A DNA stretch of 42,993 bases from Candidatus Poseidonia sp. (GTDB lineage: Archaea; Thermoplasmatota; Poseidoniia; Poseidoniales; Poseidoniaceae). Position 1 is the stretch's first letter, and each line of letters begins with the position of its first letter. The DNA is taken from contig JAURDA010000010.1 of the NCBI GenBank assembly GCA_030828165.1, forward strand, positions 1-42,993, in the 5' to 3' direction. Made by a program: the position numbers and the translations under genes. Below are positions 41,229-42,993 of this stretch, one piece after another. The notes under the pieces are model-generated. The model did not search any database and was not told where the DNA came from. It saw only the letters and a program-made list of their open reading frames with translations.

Positions 41229-41235
41229 CTTATAG
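41229..41235 (+). promoter_or_regulatory. TATA-like box for the subtilisin-like protease gene
   Basis: CTTATAG centred about 28 nt upstream of the ATG at 41260, in the AT-rich gap between two divergent genes. Confidence 0.5.
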
Positions 41236-41259
41236 CGGTCCGACCGGCGAAATTGGGTC

Positions 41260-42993
41260 ATGGTAACCCATCGTCGTGCGCTCCTGCTCACCGCCGTCGT
41301 GCTTCAACTCCTCATGGTCGGCGCAACCGCCTCGCCGCTGGCAGAGGGCGTCAACCCGCTTGGTGACGAACGCCGAATGAACGCCGACTTGGTGGAACGT
41401 TTGGCCGCTTCCAGCGACAGCGACGTTCATCCGGTGATCTATCAACTCGCCTCCCCTGTGACGGCCCACGACCGCTCCTACATGGAAAGCCTCGGCCTTC
41501 AACACCTCGGAGATGCCCCGCTCGTCGACGGTGGATTGGTCGAAGGGACATCGCAAGCCGTTCGCTACCTCTCGTCGTGGGACAGGGTGGCGTACCTTGA
41601 GCTCGACAAGCCGCTCGATTTCTTCTACCTCCCCTCTGAATGGGGAGGTGACCCCTTCGATGCAGGCATCATGATGCACGAAACCACCCACATCGTCGGT
41701 GCCACCGATGCTTGGACCCGAGTCATTGTCCAGCCCAACGGAGAAGTCCAACGCGAAACCGACCTCTCCTTCACCGAATGGGACGGGGACGGCACCGCCA
41801 TCGTCGACTTGGATACCGGCGTGGACGCCGGCCATCCCGACTACGATTACCTCGAACCTTGGGCCGGAGAGAAGACCCTGTACTCGGCGAAATTCGGGCC
41901 AACCGGCTGGGTCGAGACCCGCAATTCCGACACCTCGTCCGGTCACGGGACCCACGTTGGCGGCACCATTGCCGGCAACGGGGACGCTTCTTCAGGCCGC
42001 CGTGCGGGCGTTGCTAAGGGCGGCCAATTGGTTGCCTTGGGAACCGGCGACGGCGCCTCCATCTTTGCTGCGGAACAGGGTCTTGAATGGACCTATGCCC
42101 ACTCGGTCCCGGGCCAGAACCCCTACCACATTCGCGTGGTCTCCAACTCGTGGGGCACCGACGGGGATTACGACCCCAACGGCGTGATCGCCCAACTCAC
42201 CGACCGCCTGACGTACGAGAACGGCGTGGCCGTGATTTTTGCAGCCTCCAACAGCGGCGGCTCGGGCGCTGAATGCTCGGGCGGATTGCGAACCAACGTA
42301 TACGCCAACACCCCATCGGCGATCTCCGTCGCCGCCCTCACCCACGACGGAACGGCCGTCACCTCCTTCTCCTCCCGAGGCTGCATGAACCAGCAGCACA
42401 CGTGGCCGGACGTTGGAGCACCCGGGCGAGACATCTGGGCCACCGCTCCCCGGGGCACGGCCATTGATGCATCCACACGGGCTCAGGGCGACCTGTACTA
42501 CATGGCCATTTCAGGCACGTCCATGGCCACGCCTCACGTTGGCGGCATGGCCGGTCTCCTGCTCGATGCCGCTCCCTCGCTGGGCGTGGCGGATTACCAC
42601 CGAGACGACCACGATTTCGGCGACAGCCTTGTGGGCGGCGAGGGAACCGCTGCCTACGGCCAGTTCGAAGATTGGGGCACCGCCAATTTCAGCCGGATTC
42701 ATGAAGTGGAGCTCATTTTGGAACTCACCGCTCGTTACGAGGCCATGGACAACTCGTGCGAAGCGGGCAACGACGAAGATTCTTGCAACGACATTCCCGC
42801 CGAATGCTATCGAAGCGCAACCGGTGGCTGTCACGATTGGCGAGTGGGTCACGGGCTCACGGACGTTGACGCCGCTGTAGCGCTTGCTCGTACGCTTCAA
42901 TTGATGCGAGACCAAGACAACGACGGCATCGTCGACCATCCGGAGTACAACGTGTGGGATGCGTACGAAATCTACGAGAGCATGATGACAACC
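41260..42993 (+). CDS. Secreted subtilisin-like serine protease (S8), incomplete at right edge
   Basis: The frame is open from the ATG at 41260 to the window end (578 codons, no stop). A signal peptide (residues 1-25, RRALLLTAVVLQLLMVGATAS) is followed by a prodomain-like region to about residue 170. The catalytic triad of the S8 family is complete: Asp 185 in LDTGVDAGHPD, His 229 in SGHGTHVGG and Ser 421 in SGTSMATPHVGG; the oxyanion Asn is in AASNSGG. Beyond about residue 490 there are Cys-rich and acidic segments, and RDQDNDGIVDHPEY near 548 begins a calcium-loop region like those in the giant surface protein. Probably an exported protease that degrades marine protein; the C-terminus and anchor lie beyond the edge. 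Confidence 0.92.
   Translation, partial: MVTHRRALLLTAVVLQLLMVGATASPLAEGVNPLGDERRMNADLVERLAASSDSDVHPVIYQLASPVTAHDRSYMESLGLQHLGDAPLVDGGLVEGTSQAVRYLSSWDRVAYLELDKPLDFFYLPSEWGGDPFDAGIMMHETTHIVGATDAWTRVIVQPNGEVQRETDLSFTEWDGDGTAIVDLDTGVDAGHPDYDYLEPWAGEKTLYSAKFGPTGWVETRNSDTSSGHGTHVGGTIAGNGDASSGRRAGVAKGGQLVALGTGDGASIFAAEQGLEWTYAHSVPGQNPYHIRVVSNSWGTDGDYDPNGVIAQLTDRLTYENGVAVIFAASNSGGSGAECSGGLRTNVYANTPSAISVAALTHDGTAVTSFSSRGCMNQQHTWPDVGAPGRDIWATAPRGTAIDASTRAQGDLYYMAISGTSMATPHVGGMAGLLLDAAPSLGVADYHRDDHDFGDSLVGGEGTAAYGQFEDWGTANFSRIHEVELILELTARYEAMDNSCEAGNDEDSCNDIPAECYRSATGGCHDWRVGHGLTDVDAAVALARTLQLMRDQDNDGIVDHPEYNVWDAYEIYESMMTT

Overview
The window looks like a chromosome segment of an uncultured archaeon, most probably a planktonic marine euryarchaeote of the Marine Group II/III (Candidatus Poseidoniia) type. 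The archaeal signals are an archaeal-type tRNA-guanine transglycosylase with a C-terminal PUA domain, a CTP-dependent riboflavin kinase, an archaeal-type PheS, a tRNA-Thr without encoded CCA and with U73, and TATA-like boxes 24-29 nt upstream of many start codons, as expected for leaderless mRNAs. Mixed in are genes of bacterial or eukaryote-like type: SufC, FolD, TatC, an RsuA/RluB-like pseudouridine synthase, a mitochondrial-type citrate synthase and a glutathionyl-hydroquinone reductase. Very large secreted proteins with calcium-binding DxDGDG repeats also fit this group. The lineage assignment is inference; there is no rRNA gene here.

Layout. 1-911: divergent Fe-S assembly genes, sufC (cut by the left edge) and a NifU/Nfu-like carrier. 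962-8763: tgtA followed by two ATPase-permease pairs of ABC-2 type, each joined by ATGA overlaps, then a lipocalin-like protein. 8833-11383: a PH-like membrane protein, a helical-repeat protein and truA. 11378-16542: mostly minus strand, with ribK, two YbjQ-family genes, pheS, a zinc-ribbon membrane protein and an aminotransferase; one acidic protein lies on plus. 16644-19911: tRNA-Thr(TGT), a small membrane protein, folD, a membrane-anchored disordered protein and a PHP phosphoesterase. 19889-24593: tatC, a PAP2-type membrane phosphatase, an odd GDPD-like protein and citrate synthase. 24694-29185: a three-gene minus-strand operon (a two-domain DUF4388-like/DUF835-like protein, a DnaA/Hda-like ATPase with a broken P-loop, and a YkgJ-type cysteine cluster protein). 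This is the best candidate for an undescribed system. 29373-33117: a DUF309 protein, two membrane proteins, a glycine C-acetyltransferase and a pseudouridine synthase. 33209-42993: a 2196-residue surface protein with two RCC1-like propellers and a thrombospondin-type-3 array, a glutathionyl-hydroquinone reductase, a small helical protein, and a secreted subtilisin-like protease cut by the right edge.

The genome is very compact. Tail-to-tail pairs overlap or nearly touch (truA/ribK, PHP/tatC, GDPD/citrate synthase), same-strand neighbours often share ATGA stop-start overlaps, and no gap reaches 200 bases. The longest gaps are 29186-29372 (nothing recognised beyond a weak TATA-like box), 322-449, 22146-22263, 14757-14872 and 39800-39921. 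I see no insertion sequence, CRISPR array, rRNA gene or prophage. Functional themes are Fe-S cluster handling, tRNA modification and charging, cofactor and one-carbon metabolism, membrane transport and secretion, and a cell-surface/secreted protein set.
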